Assembly (NCBI GenBank): GCA_936450465.1
Contig: OW388296.1
Coordinates: forward strand, 37,724,023-37,788,022
Direction of reading: 5' to 3'
DNA: 64,000 nt
Origin: Gibbula magus
Taxonomy: Eukaryota; Mollusca; Gastropoda; Trochida; Trochidae
Numbering within the stretch: the first letter of the stretch is position 1; every line of letters begins with the position of its first letter. Shown here piece by piece: positions 54,470 through 64,000 of the stretch. A program made the position numbers and the translations under genes. Below the pieces are notes generated by a model, which saw nothing but the letters and a program-made list of their open reading frames with translations, was not told where the DNA came from and searched no databases.

Positions 54470-56975
54470 AACTATAGAAAATATTTTCTTTTAAATGGGG
54501 TCAAAATGTATCCGAAGGTACCCTCCTTATGATGTGACATTCGTTCAGACCCTTTATCAGGATGCTATACTGTCGTCTGGCAGATCACGTTTGCGTGCCT
54601 TACGAAAACGTCTAAAATGTGTCCATAATGGCAATATAGATGAATTATGTCATCCAATTAAACATTATCTATGAAGAAAAAATGTAGATTTTATCATATG
54701 TGTCCGACACACGTAATTTGGGCTGTTTAAAGCCCTATTTTGACAAAAACTAAACTGTACACTGAATGGTTATTGCTGCCTTCTCCGACAGTGACTGTAC
54801 AGGTTGTTGCGCCTTTATAGAGTTACTTAAAGATCCACAAACCCCGACCATATCACTTTTCGGTTTTTATTCAAGCATATTCCAAGATGACGAGGATTCC
54901 ACTTGATATTTGTCAATTCAACCAATAAACACCTTTTATAACGCCTTTTTAGAACGCCGCTCAATTACGCCTCATAAAACTTTAACCGAGAGCAAATTCC
55001 GCGTGCTTGGCCTTGTGACGTAATACACAGGAGTCGCTTGGCGTCTAATGACAGAATCCACTAGATTTAGCCTTACATAACTGCCTAAATAACATATTTA
55101 CCTGTGTCCTTATACAACAAAATTACATATATACACGCCCCGTAAAACGTACTACAAATGGTAGCAGATGTCAACACTGTTTAGTACTGGATGTGACCAT
55201 TGCGGGACCCGTAATTCTGCAATGTGTTTTGGAACAATTCTTATCGTTGCCCAATATGGTGGCGGCACGCATGTCAGATGGTGAAGATGTTCAAACGTCA
55301 CGGAGATCTATTACACATTTAATACGGATTATAACGGTGTTAACACGCCTCATTCATGTTGAATAATTTTTGTTTTCACATTCGTCCTTATGCAAAATAA
55401 CAAAATATATTTTCAGTATTTTTGTTTATCAATGTAGCGATATGTAATAAGTGATGTAGTTGCGTTATTGACACTCTAACTTAGATAAATATTAAATAAG
55501 AGGGGAAATCTACACGACTGAACTATAGCCGGGGTAATATTTTTTAAATTGAGAACCAAACAACACACGTACACACGGCCATGGTGAGTTGATCAAAGTT
55601 CTATAGTTCCAATACTTTCATTTGAAATTGGGAAAGACACGTTTTCCATATTTTTATCCGAAGTGATTTAAAAATTATTTTATTTCCACAAACATATGAA
55701 TTGACCATCAAAAACTACATGTAATATAAAATGCAAGGCATTTTATATAACATGCTAGGAAAATGGTGGTGGTATTACACTGAATCTAAGTAATTGTAAA
55801 TGTACACGACTTTAGATTTAAAGATAGCCCGAATATGTTCTTCTAAAAAGTGTAAACCAGTAACATTGATGAAAAATATAGGATTTTCTTAGTTGTAATG
55901 AATTTATTCTATTAGCAAAATTAAGTCACCATGAGAAATATTGACGCAGTAGATTTTAAGCTATAGACACCCTTCAAACACAAAATCAAGCACAACAAAA
56001 AAAACAACTAATAATGGCGTTTATAATATACAAATTTTGCATGATCTTGTTTATTTTTGAATTGTCACTTATTCATTTCAAAACATATTGTAGCTTATAA
56101 GATAACATAACACTCCACTCGATTGGGAAAAGAACAAATCTAAAATCAGCGGTTGAATATCGAAACATGCTCCTAAAACTCCGAAATTACTCCCTACGGA
56201 CGCACAAATACCCATTCTATTGGAAACTTGTAATGTCAAAACGTTCTTATTATGTTTTAAAGGAAATATCAACGAAAATCGACAAATCGCCTAAGGATTT
56301 CATTAAGCAACTCCTGTGTATGACGTCACATCTCTAACGAAGGTTATGCTACACTGAGGGGCCGCGGCAAACTGTTTCAAGAATGAGATAATGAGCAGGC
56401 TAAATTTACTCACTTTGAAGGGCTATATCTTGATGAGTAGATGACGCTTCGAAATAATCGTTTGTGTTTTGCTTACTTGAAAGTATTGTCTATATGAATA
56501 AACGAATAAACATCGAAAAAACAGAGAGATGATATTATCTTTAAAGCCATTGATAGACAACTGCAACTGTCATCTCACAAAAAAGGTACTTGTTTATTGT
56601 GAGTATCAGAAGTAATATGAATTATTTGTGAATGTGTTCTTGTATAACTTAAATCACACTCAACACAAATTGTTAACTTAGCATCAATATCTGACAAAAT
56701 AGTGTTTCGCTAAAGTTAACATGCGGTTTTATGTTGAATCAAAACCGTAATGTTCTGCAATTAATCCATGGTCATGACGTCACTCTATTGTGTTATCAGT
56801 TGATTATTATTTAGGAATCTACTGGTCATTGACTGTCCCAGTCAGGAGGGGTGTTAAGTTTAGACATTTTTTAGTAATAGCTGATCGAGTACATTTTTCG
56901 AGACTATGTATTTTGTCTTGGTGTATCTGAATAGGATCTTAAAATATCTCTCAACTAGACAAATTAATTATTGTG
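54470..56975. other. No gene recognised
   Basis: A matched pair in inverted orientation, GTGACGTAATACACAGGAGT (about 55014) and its relative near 56305-56330, may be the ends of a decayed element. A short ATG frame lies in a GGTGGCGGCACGCATG context near 55256. Neither can be developed further. Confidence 0.3.
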
Positions 56976-56977
56976 AT

Positions 56978-57055
56978 GCATGAACCTGGATTCGAATATG
57001 CAACCCTTCGCTTGGTAGTCAGCGCTTCTAGCTATAAGGCCACAAGACGCTGTTA
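56978..57055 (-). repeat. tRNA-like sequence, probably SINE head or tRNA pseudogene
   Basis: On the minus strand TGGCCTTATAGCTAGAAGCG (box A-like) and ATTCGAATCCAGG (box B-like) are spaced about as in a tRNA gene. The acceptor stem does not pair well. Confidence 0.35.
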
Positions 57056-57059
57056 GAAA

Positions 57060-58062
57060 CCTTAGGATTGTTTGTCAGTAAGAATCCCACGTTCTACTCA
57101 AGTCTTGTAACGCACGCGGAAGGCATGGAAAGGCAGAGTTTTAGCTGTCAATCACTTCACTGGTAGTTTTGTGCTGCACGTGCGTGGAAGAATCAATTTC
57201 ATGAGGGTCGCAACTACTTGTACCATATCCGATGAATGAGAACCAAAATTTGCAAAATAATTGATTGTGGTGTCCCAGAATTTAAATTTATTGTTTCAAA
57301 TGTAAAATAATCGTATATGCATGTTTCGTGACGTCATACATATGCAACAATTGCAGACATTGGGCCAGTCAGCGAGGTGTGTTCACTGGACCGTGAAGGA
57401 TACACAAAAGGATATATGTAAATAAAAATAATAACGTCGGTACTTATAGTTCAACATCTTATCTTTAACACTGTAAATTTTCATCACATTATGATGAAAG
57501 CATAGAGGTACAAATACGCGTCGAAAAAAAGCATTTCAGCTCTTATGTGTTCATACCAAAATTGGTGAAATTTTAGAAATTGGCTTACTTTGTGATGGTT
57601 TCTAACCATTTTCCTATTGACGAATCGCAAATAATAACGTTGCTCCATTTAGAACATCCTCACGTTATTATGAACGGGTACAAAATGAACTTTAATAACT
57701 AGTGTTTTTGACAATGCGTGTTGTAGAAAGAGTTATGCCCCTTAGATCAATACCGCGGACTCTCAGTGCCGCAGCGTAACTTCAGTGCACTACCGGCATC
57801 TTTTAAATCAGATCGTGAAAGGCCTTATTCTTCATCCGAGACTTGTATCAGTTTTCTAAACAATGCATTATAGTTTTTAAAGAAAATTGATAGTAACGAT
57901 CAACATTAAGTTAAAATTATGCTATTTTCAAATAAGATTCGGCTAGGTCCCAAGCTTACATTAACACTTGATAATACTGTCATATCTGAAGTCAGCGAAC
58001 ATATAAACACCATAATTGTTGTGATCTTACAAGATGGCAGAAAAATGTGGATGTATATGTAC
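57060..58062. other. No gene recognised
   Basis: AT-rich DNA with no supported feature. Confidence 0.4.
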
Positions 58063-58065
58063 TAT

Positions 58066-58184
58066 GATCAACCAACCAACCAACCAACTCAACCAACCAA
58101 ATCAATCAGCCAACCAACTCAACCAACCAAATCAACCAACCAACCAACCAACCAACCAACCAACCAATCAATCAATCAATCTCA
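58066..58184 (+). repeat. (AACC)n microsatellite with internal duplication
   Basis: CAACCAACCAACC runs interrupted by CAACTCAACCAACCAAATCA twice, then ATCAATCAATCAATC. Confidence 0.85.
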
Positions 58185-59960
58185 AGTTTGCGTACATCAG
58201 TTCTTAAAACCTTATTAGTAACAAGTTATAGCTTAAACAAAATGCGGTGGGGGCCAAGGCACTTATAGCACTCCACACCAAGTCTGGACTGCTAATAAAA
58301 CAAGCCAATAACAATAAGGAATCTGTCCCAAAGGGCTGAATCCTTGATACCTGTAGGGAAAACTCAGATAAGAACAAAGCAACAAAGGGTCTTCATGATT
58401 ATTGTCTTGAAAACCTAATAATAATATTTTATTACCCCAAAAGTACCTTGCGTACAATAAAGACACATAATACAAGTATATACATAGAACAATCAAACTT
58501 CATCAAGTTAAATATCATTTAAAAGACGAATACTGACAGGAATAAATGTATTTTACCTCTATTGGTAGTAAATAGCTCCTTCCAGAAGGAAGCTGGACAT
58601 ATTCACTGATTTTCATCCTGTCAAATCTTCAGGGATAATTTCAAAACTCTTTTTCATGAAGATATGATATACTTGTAAACGAAACAGCTGTTATAATACA
58701 AGGGATAATAACTACTTTTTCTAAGCAAGATTTATTTTCGAGAAACAGAGATAATACACGTTCATTTACATTAAATGAGCGCAACTTGCACTAGAAATAC
58801 AATCTTTGTTGACATTTCTTTAAAAGATCATCATTCTTAGCCTGTGTAATCTCATGTTTTACACTATACTCCCACAAATTTCCAAAAAATTTATGAAAGC
58901 ATTTCAGATGCAGCTTTAGATATGCTGAAATTCAGATAATATCAGGGCACAAACAGTGAGCATCGATCACATATTCCGGCAATCTGTCAATTTGAGCATT
59001 AAAGCTGTTAAATTTTATGGCACTATGCATAGATTCAAGCATTAGTGTTCTATTAAAATTAACATTTTCAGAAAAAACTTTCAAACTCAAGAGTTTCACT
59101 TAAACAAATTTCATTCCCCCCAGTGTTTACAGTTTCTGAGGAAACTTGTCCCCTATGGGCATCATAGTTGTTATTCATACCAAGATCTATTACAGACCCA
59201 AAGGTCATCATCACAACCATGAAAAAACAAGATATGGTCCTCAACATCAACCGCCATATTGGTTCTCATTAGAATTAAATAAACATCTCATTTTCCAATG
59301 CCTAAAAATTATGGACTCACTATAGACAGGGACATGACTTCACAAAGAAGGTTGTCAAATAATATGATGTTTTACATCACAGACACATGTCACCTGTCTT
59401 TCAATCAGGGTGGGTCTACGTCTGATTTGATCTCCATACTGTTATTTCAAGGTCAACTATGTTATTTCTATACCCTAATTGAATGTATATTCGTAAGTAT
59501 CAACCCTGTAACTGATACAGCAACATGCATAAATGAAATCACTAATTACAATGGATGTATTGTTATAAACCCAGAAGACACTTTCATCAACTGAACCCAC
59601 AATACAGTTGAAATATGTTATAAGGTTTAAAGATAATAATTAAGTTATTACATTATACTCACTTGCATTCACTCAAAACATGTTTTGTCTATGTAATAGA
59701 TACGTGCTGTAAATGATTTCAAACATGCAGATACAAATGACAAATTTTGATCGTTCCAAAATACACCAGTAGCAATACAAAAGAGTCTTTTGAAGTCAAA
59801 CATGCACATTACTGCCTTCCCCGCTGACATGCATGTGTTCTTGATCAAACGTTGAATAAACCGTTGCTTATGATCCTACAAAACATATCAAATACATCCA
59901 AAAATCTACACTGCCATCGCTATAAAGGTGAAAAGAATAGGTTTTCTGCAATAAAACAGT
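58185..59960. other. No gene firmly recognised; one possible minus-strand exon
   Basis: Minus-strand 58617-58557 is bounded by TTTGACAG and GAG|GTAAAATAC and encodes MKISEYVQLPSGRSYLLPIE. Another open minus-strand stretch lies at 59220-59068 (ends EICLSETLEFESFF) and a plus-strand one at 59298-59594. None is recognised and no chain of exons could be built. Confidence 0.25.
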
Positions 59961-59963
59961 GAG

Positions 59964-60108
59964 AACGCATATATGCGTTTTTCGCTGAATAAGGGTTGCT
60001 TTCAGCTGACGCATATATGCGTCACTCGCTAAATAAGCACTGCTTTAGCTGTCACATATATGCAGCTTTCGCTGTGAGGGGCTAATTAATTTGTCGCATA
60101 TGTGCGGC
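59964..60108. repeat. Array of four palindromic cores at about 43-bp spacing
   Basis: AACGCATATATGCGTT (59964), TGACGCATATATGCGTCA (60007), GTCACATATATGCAGC (60051) and GTCGCATATGTGCGGC (60093). Spacers share TCGCT(G/A)AATAAG and GCTTT.AGCTG. Symmetry decays from second to fourth. Confidence 0.75.
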
Positions 60109-60607
60109 TCTCGGTCTTAATGAGGTCAACCACATTTAGAATATTTATTATGATACAGATGACTGCATTAGAAAGCTCTTGAACACACCTTTTATATCTA
60201 TACCTTTATAAAATTGGACATTGGACTCAAATGACATCCATTGCATTAAAACAAGGCTTGGAGTATAAGGGATTTTTTTATGCGAAATGTTTTTTATAAC
60301 TTTCTTACTTTTTATGCAAAAGACTTGAAATTTGGAACTCTTGATATTCACTAAACATAGTTGATATCCTAAAAAAATTAGAGTTCTAGGGTCATTGGTT
60401 TCTGAGATGAAAAATATACCTTTACATAAACCCCTGCCATCATTGAAATTTCAAACTTTAGGAAATGAAATTTACAAAATCTCCATCTTTTAAAGAAAAT
60501 ATTTCCTCGGTTTCTAGATATCTCCTATTGCTGGTTTATGATAAGAAGTGGTTTGAAGCTTTGAGGGTGAACCCCCTGCAAAATTCATATTTCATTATTT
60601 ATCTCAA
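60109..60607. other. No gene recognised
   Basis: A and T-rich. The sequence ACTTGAAATTTGGAACTCTTG near 60326 and GTTTCTGAGATGAAA near 60400 resemble modules of the hairpin repeat families, so this is probably an extension of the family IV copy that follows. Confidence 0.4.
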
Positions 60608-61045
60608 CCAATTTTACAAATTGATATCTCCATCCCACAAAGATGTTAATGAAAAAATTTCGGATTCCTATATCAAGTGCTTTCGGAGAAGAAGTCACTT
60701 AAAGGTTTTACTTCGGTTTTGGAGGAGAAGTCGAAAATGTTAAAAGTAAACGGACAACGGACGACATACGACGGCCCATGCCATAAGCCCATCTGGCCTT
60801 TCAGGCCTGATGAGCTAAAAATGTCACCAATTTTACAAATTGATATCTCCATCCCACAAAGATGTTAATGAAAAAATTTCGTATTCCTATATCAAATGCT
60901 TTCGGAGAAGAAGTCGCTTAAAGGTTTTACTTCGGTTTTGGAGGAGAAGTCGAAAATGTTAAAAGTAAACGGACGACGGACGACATACGACGGCCCATGC
61001 CATAAGCCCATCTTGCCATTCAGGCCTGATGAGCTAAAAATGTCA
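60608..61045 (-). repeat. Tandem duplication (219 bp x 2) of a repeat family IV end
   Basis: 60608-60826 and 60827-61045 are nearly identical. On the minus strand each ends with TTTTTAGCTCATCAGGCCTG, then GGGCTTATGGCATGGGCCGT, a GTCGTATGTCGTCCG run and TTTTCGACTTCTCCTCC, as in 32797-32960. Confidence 0.75.
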
Positions 61046-61315
61046 TAGTTGCCAAAATTGTGCAATGTCGGTGCATAAAGAAAACATTGGATGTGCATGA
61101 ATAACTATTACTGAAAAGATCTTGAGAAGCTGTCTTTTCCAATTCAAATGGTTTAGAAATATTTCCCAAATCATGAAAGATAATGGTAAAAATAGAGCCC
61201 TTGGCTCCATAGCTAATCAGATTTTGTATGATTTATTATCTAATATTGAAGATTTACATATGAATATAAAAGGCTTATGATATGCAAAGAATAGTCACCA
61301 AACATGCAATAAAAT
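61046..61315. other. No gene recognised
   Basis: AT-rich, with ATAGAGCCCTTGGCTCCATAGC near 61190 probably a piece of repeat family IV (minus strand). Confidence 0.4.
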
Positions 61316-61415
61316 ATGCTGGTCAAAGTATCCCTCATGGGACTCGGCCCGACCCGAAAAAGTACAAGAATTTGTACTGTTGAAGGTAGTGTTATCCCAA
61401 ATATAACCATGTTAT
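61316..61415 (+). mobile_element. SINE family S2 body fragment, plus strand
   Basis: GGACTCGGCCCGACC..AAAAGTACAAGAATTTGTACT and AAGGTAGTGTTATCCCAAAT match the bodies of the satellite-embedded SINEs; the tRNA-like head is missing. Confidence 0.65.
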
Positions 61416-62164
61416 ATTTATTTCTTCACTATCTAAATGGCAAGTATTTCTTATGGTCAAAGTATGTTGACAAAACAATTCAGGATTGTAGTTCTTTTTA
61501 TCCTTGATATGTAAAATAAAATAACTGATAAGGAGCTATCTCTTTGAATTGCACATTGTGTTGGATACAACATAGACTCTCAAATATTTTATCTTGTGAA
61601 ATGTCAAAAACAAATCAAAAGCAAGCAGGCAACAGTTTAAAACAAGTTTAATTCATGTGAGATATAGGCAGCAAATAACTAACTTTTAACTTCCTCACAA
61701 AATTCAGATTTAAGGGTGGACACCCAACCATGCACATATTTGAAGGGGAATAACAAGCTTGTACATACGATTTCAGTTTTCTACAACCAGTAGTTCTTTA
61801 GCATAAGTAAAAAATGCAACAAAAGTTTACAGACAAATGGTCTGACTCCCAGCCATGTCATGAGCACATTGGGCCTTTCAGGCCTGATGAGCTATAAATA
61901 AGTTGTCATGGTTGACATGACCTTCTCCCAAACACTGCATTCCTCAACTACCTCTAATCCAAAACCGGTATGTACAAGTAAAATGTCATTCAACAAAATA
62001 TTTAACAAAGTTATTTCATAATGAAGAATAACAGACAAATAGTAATATTTTTATCCTGTCATTCGTATGTACGAAGATATAGCAGTGATAACCCAATACA
62101 AAGAAAAGCATCCACTTTATAACACCCACAAATGGAAGTATGACAAACAACATGTAAGGAATCC
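61416..62164. other. Probable 3' flank/UTR of the SLC35A gene with a repeat family IV piece
   Basis: Contains GGGCCTTTCAGGCCTGATGA at about 61870 (family IV end, minus strand). I could not place a polyadenylation signal with confidence. Confidence 0.4.
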
Positions 62165-62803
62165 TTAAGCTGCTGTTGTCGATTTTATCGGATCAGGAAT
62201 ATATTTACTGTACATATAAACTGCAAGTATAACAGACATTGCACCAACAGTGAACTGAACTGAAATATGAAAGTCGAAAAAATACATTGATGCAATGCAA
62301 GAAATTACAATAGCAGCTGATGTTGCAAAACCTTTCAAAATATTGTCTGCATACTTGACCACAACGGCAACAAGTAAACCACCAAACGACTGCAGACATA
62401 CAACAAACCAAACAACTCCATCGTATCCTGAAAAGAAACCTTTTTCTTTGACATGCTCACCATCCTTGATAAGCATCGTAACTGTTCCGATCACGCTACC
62501 AATTACTCCAAGTTGGACATTTCTGAGCCAAACAGTCTGGTGAGTTCCCTTCAAAATCTTCTCAAAATAGACTCCAGCAAAACCAGACATGAGGCATGAT
62601 ATTATTACAGCAATCAAACCCTTGACAGGACTCTGAACTGTTGCAACTTTTGTTGATTTGTTTGCAGCTTCTGGTTGCATCTGGACAATAGACACCCCAA
62701 CAAAGAGGAAGCAGAGGGCCACCCACTGGAGTTTGCCAAGCTGTTTCTTCAACATCAGTACAGAGAAGATAGCAGTCGTCAGGATCTTCAGCTGGTAGGT
62801 TAC
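62165..62803 (-). CDS. SLC35A2: SLC35A-type nucleotide-sugar transporter, last coding exon (closest to UDP-galactose transporter SLC35A2)
   Basis: 212 residues from VTYQLKILTTA to a C-terminal SKYIPDPIKSTTAA and TAA stop (62165-62167). The acceptor TTTGCAG precedes 62803 in phase 0; an intron at the residue before VTYQ is also known to me in vertebrate SLC35A genes. Signature segments are GFAGVYFEKILKG (about residues 74-86), VWLRNVQLG (91-99), GFFSGY (122-127) and GGLLVAVVVKYADNILKGFA (141-160). About six hydrophobic helices fit the C-terminal half of the ten-helix Golgi antiporters that exchange a UDP-sugar for UMP. GGLLVAVVVKYADN and the FDFH segment favour SLC35A2 over SLC35A3, but subtype is an inference. 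The full protein would be near 390 residues; the 5' exons lie beyond 64000. The reading frame is clean, so the gene looks functional. Confidence 0.9.
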   Translation of the reverse strand, partial: VTYQLKILTTAIFSVLMLKKQLGKLQWVALCFLFVGVSIVQMQPEAANKSTKVATVQSPVKGLIAVIISCLMSGFAGVYFEKILKGTHQTVWLRNVQLGVIGSVIGTVTMLIKDGEHVKEKGFFSGYDGVVWFVVCLQSFGGLLVAVVVKYADNILKGFATSAAIVISCIASMYFFDFHISVQFTVGAMSVILAVYMYSKYIPDPIKSTTAA

Positions 62804-63002
62804 CTGCAAACATACAATTGATTCATATGAAAAAATAGAACCATTGGATCTGTATCTCATAAGCCTTTGTATGGTTTGGAACTAAATACTAAAAACAACA
62901 AGCAGACAGAGTCGGCCATATCCCCCGCCTTTTGGAAAATTTATTGAAGAATAGTTGTTGAATAACAGTGACTGGACACCGAGCAATGCCATAAGCCCAT
63001 CT
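62804..63002 (-). other. Intron of the SLC35A gene
   Basis: Begins (minus strand) upstream of the TTTGCAG acceptor. ACCGAGCAATGCCATAAGCC near 62977 is another trace of the family IV end, adjacent to the satellite. Confidence 0.6.
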
Positions 63003-64000
63003 ACACATGATGATTGTTCCACACACCAAGTTTCATTGAGATATGTCTTATAGTTTTCGAGTTCTGTTCCGGAAACGAAATTCTAAGTACATTTCCATGG
63101 AAACGGTCAAAAAAAATAACTCAAAGAAGTTGAAAACCCCAAAAGGCACATCTACACATGATGATTGTTCCACACACCAAGTTTCGTTGAGATATGTCTT
63201 ATGGTTTTCGAGTTCTGTTGCGGAAACGAAATTCTAAGTTACATTTCCATGGAAACGGTCAAAAAAAATAACTCGAAGAAGTTGAAAACCCCAAAAGGCA
63301 CATCTACACATGATGATTGTTCCACACACCAAGTTTCGTTGAGATATGTCTTATGGTTTTCGAGTTCTGTTCCGGAAACGAAATTCTAAGTTACATTTCC
63401 ATGGAAACGGTCAAAAAAAATAACTCGAAGAAGTTGAAAACCCCAAAAGGCACATCTACACATGATGATTGTTCCACACACCAAGTTTCATTGAGATATG
63501 TCTTATAGTTTTCGAGTTCTGTTCCGGAAACGAAATTCTAAGTACATTTCCATGGAAACGGTCAAAAAAAATAACTCAAAGAAGTTGAAAACCCCAAAAG
63601 ACACATCTACACATGATGATTGTTCCACACACCAAGTTTCGTTGAGATATGTCTTATGGTTTTCGAGTTCTGTTCCGGAAACGAAATTCTAAGTTACATT
63701 TCCATGGAAACGGTCAAAAAAAATAACTCGAAGAAGTTGAAAACCCCAAAAGGCACATCTACACATGATGATTGTTCCACACACCAAGTTTCGTTGAGAT
63801 ATGTCTTATGGTTTTCGAGTTCTGTTCCGGAAACGAAATTCTAAGTTACATTTCCATGGAAACGGTCAAAAAAAATAACTCGAAGAAGTTGAAAACCCCA
63901 AAAGGCACATCTACACATGATGATTGTTCCACACACCAAGTTTCGTTGAGATATGTCTTATGGTTTTCGAGTTCTGTTCCAGAAACGAAATTCTAAGTTA
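63003..64000. repeat. 152-bp satellite with a three-unit higher-order pattern
   Basis: Six and a half units begin at about 63003, 63155, 63307, 63458, 63610, 63762 and 63914. Units 1 and 4 share four variants (TTTCATTGAG, CTTATAGTTT, TAAGTACATT with one T fewer, ACTCAAAGAAG) absent from the others, giving a repeat of three units, 455 bp. The unit contains TTCCGGAAACGAAATTC, TTTCCATGGAAACGG and CCCCAAAAGGCACATCTACA, so it is a diverged module of hairpin family I. The array continues past the window end. Overlapping 64-74 codon frames here are products of the repeat, not genes. Confidence 0.9.

Noticed and set aside
58079..58190. Pro/Thr/Asn-Gln repeat protein end at 57919-58218
   Set aside because: Frame is produced by the AACC microsatellite.
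60930..60965. GTCGAAA in family IV (minus/plus) as a hammerhead 3' core
   Set aside because: GAAA is not preceded by a stem II closing a CUGANGA-like core.
63043..63996. Overlapping 60-74 codon plus-strand frames beginning MFHTPSFVEICLMV or MSYSFRVLFRKRN
   Set aside because: They are the same frame re-read in each 152-bp satellite unit and carry no independent signal of coding.
1..64000. CRISPR arrays, bacterial operons, rRNA genes
   Set aside because: The tandem repeats lack regular unique spacers of CRISPR type, genes are intron-bearing and dispersed, and no rRNA core was recognised.

Overview
The window looks like AT-rich nuclear DNA from a marine invertebrate. A mollusc, probably a bivalve, is my best guess. 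The reasons are intron-bearing genes with GT..AG splice sites, several non-LTR (LINE) families ending in TCTG or TTCTG tails, tRNA-derived SINEs, Polinton/adintovirus-type debris, and many TIR or fold-back DNA elements carrying GTCCGTCC runs. The species is inferred from style only; no diagnostic gene was seen.

Layout. 1-7.4 kb: two decayed LINEs; the first splits an older minus-strand reading frame. 8.4-10.3 kb: a degraded zinc-finger / family-B-polymerase-type gene with its own TATA box and spliced leader. 10.4-12.0 kb: a TIR element with CpG-rich ends. 12.1-25.2 kb: a nested insertion, in which a reading frame is split by a hairpin repeat that is itself split by an 11.66-kb element with CACTG termini and a TAC target duplication. 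Inside that giant element are SINE and LINE pieces and a hammerhead-ribozyme-shaped motif. 26.5-36.5 kb (copy A) and 44.2-52.2 kb (copy B) are a large segmental duplication in direct orientation. Copy differences act as an insertion/deletion record: a 2.24-kb TIR element, an 874-bp hairpin repeat and a template-switch palindrome are private to A; a 580-bp MULE-like element is private to B. 36.7-49.5 kb: a candidate spliced transcription unit (CpG-containing first exon, several GT/AG exons, polyA-bearing last exon) whose 3' half lies in copy B. 52.2-62 kb: mostly repeats and unassigned DNA. 62.2-62.8 kb: the only confidently recognised cellular gene, the last coding exon of an SLC35A-type nucleotide-sugar transporter on the minus strand, followed by a 152-bp satellite in its intron up to the window edge.

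Only the SLC35A exon is a strong functional call. Most other coding matter is mobile-element protein in pieces. The most informative signals are structural: target-site duplications confirmed by empty sites in the paralogous copy, reading frames that continue across insertions, a ribozyme-like fold with a paired core substitution, and a set of mutually diverged repeats sharing one modular plan (terminal hairpin, GTCCGTCC run, TTCCGGAGCA-type block, TGTGCCTTTTGAGGG-type block).
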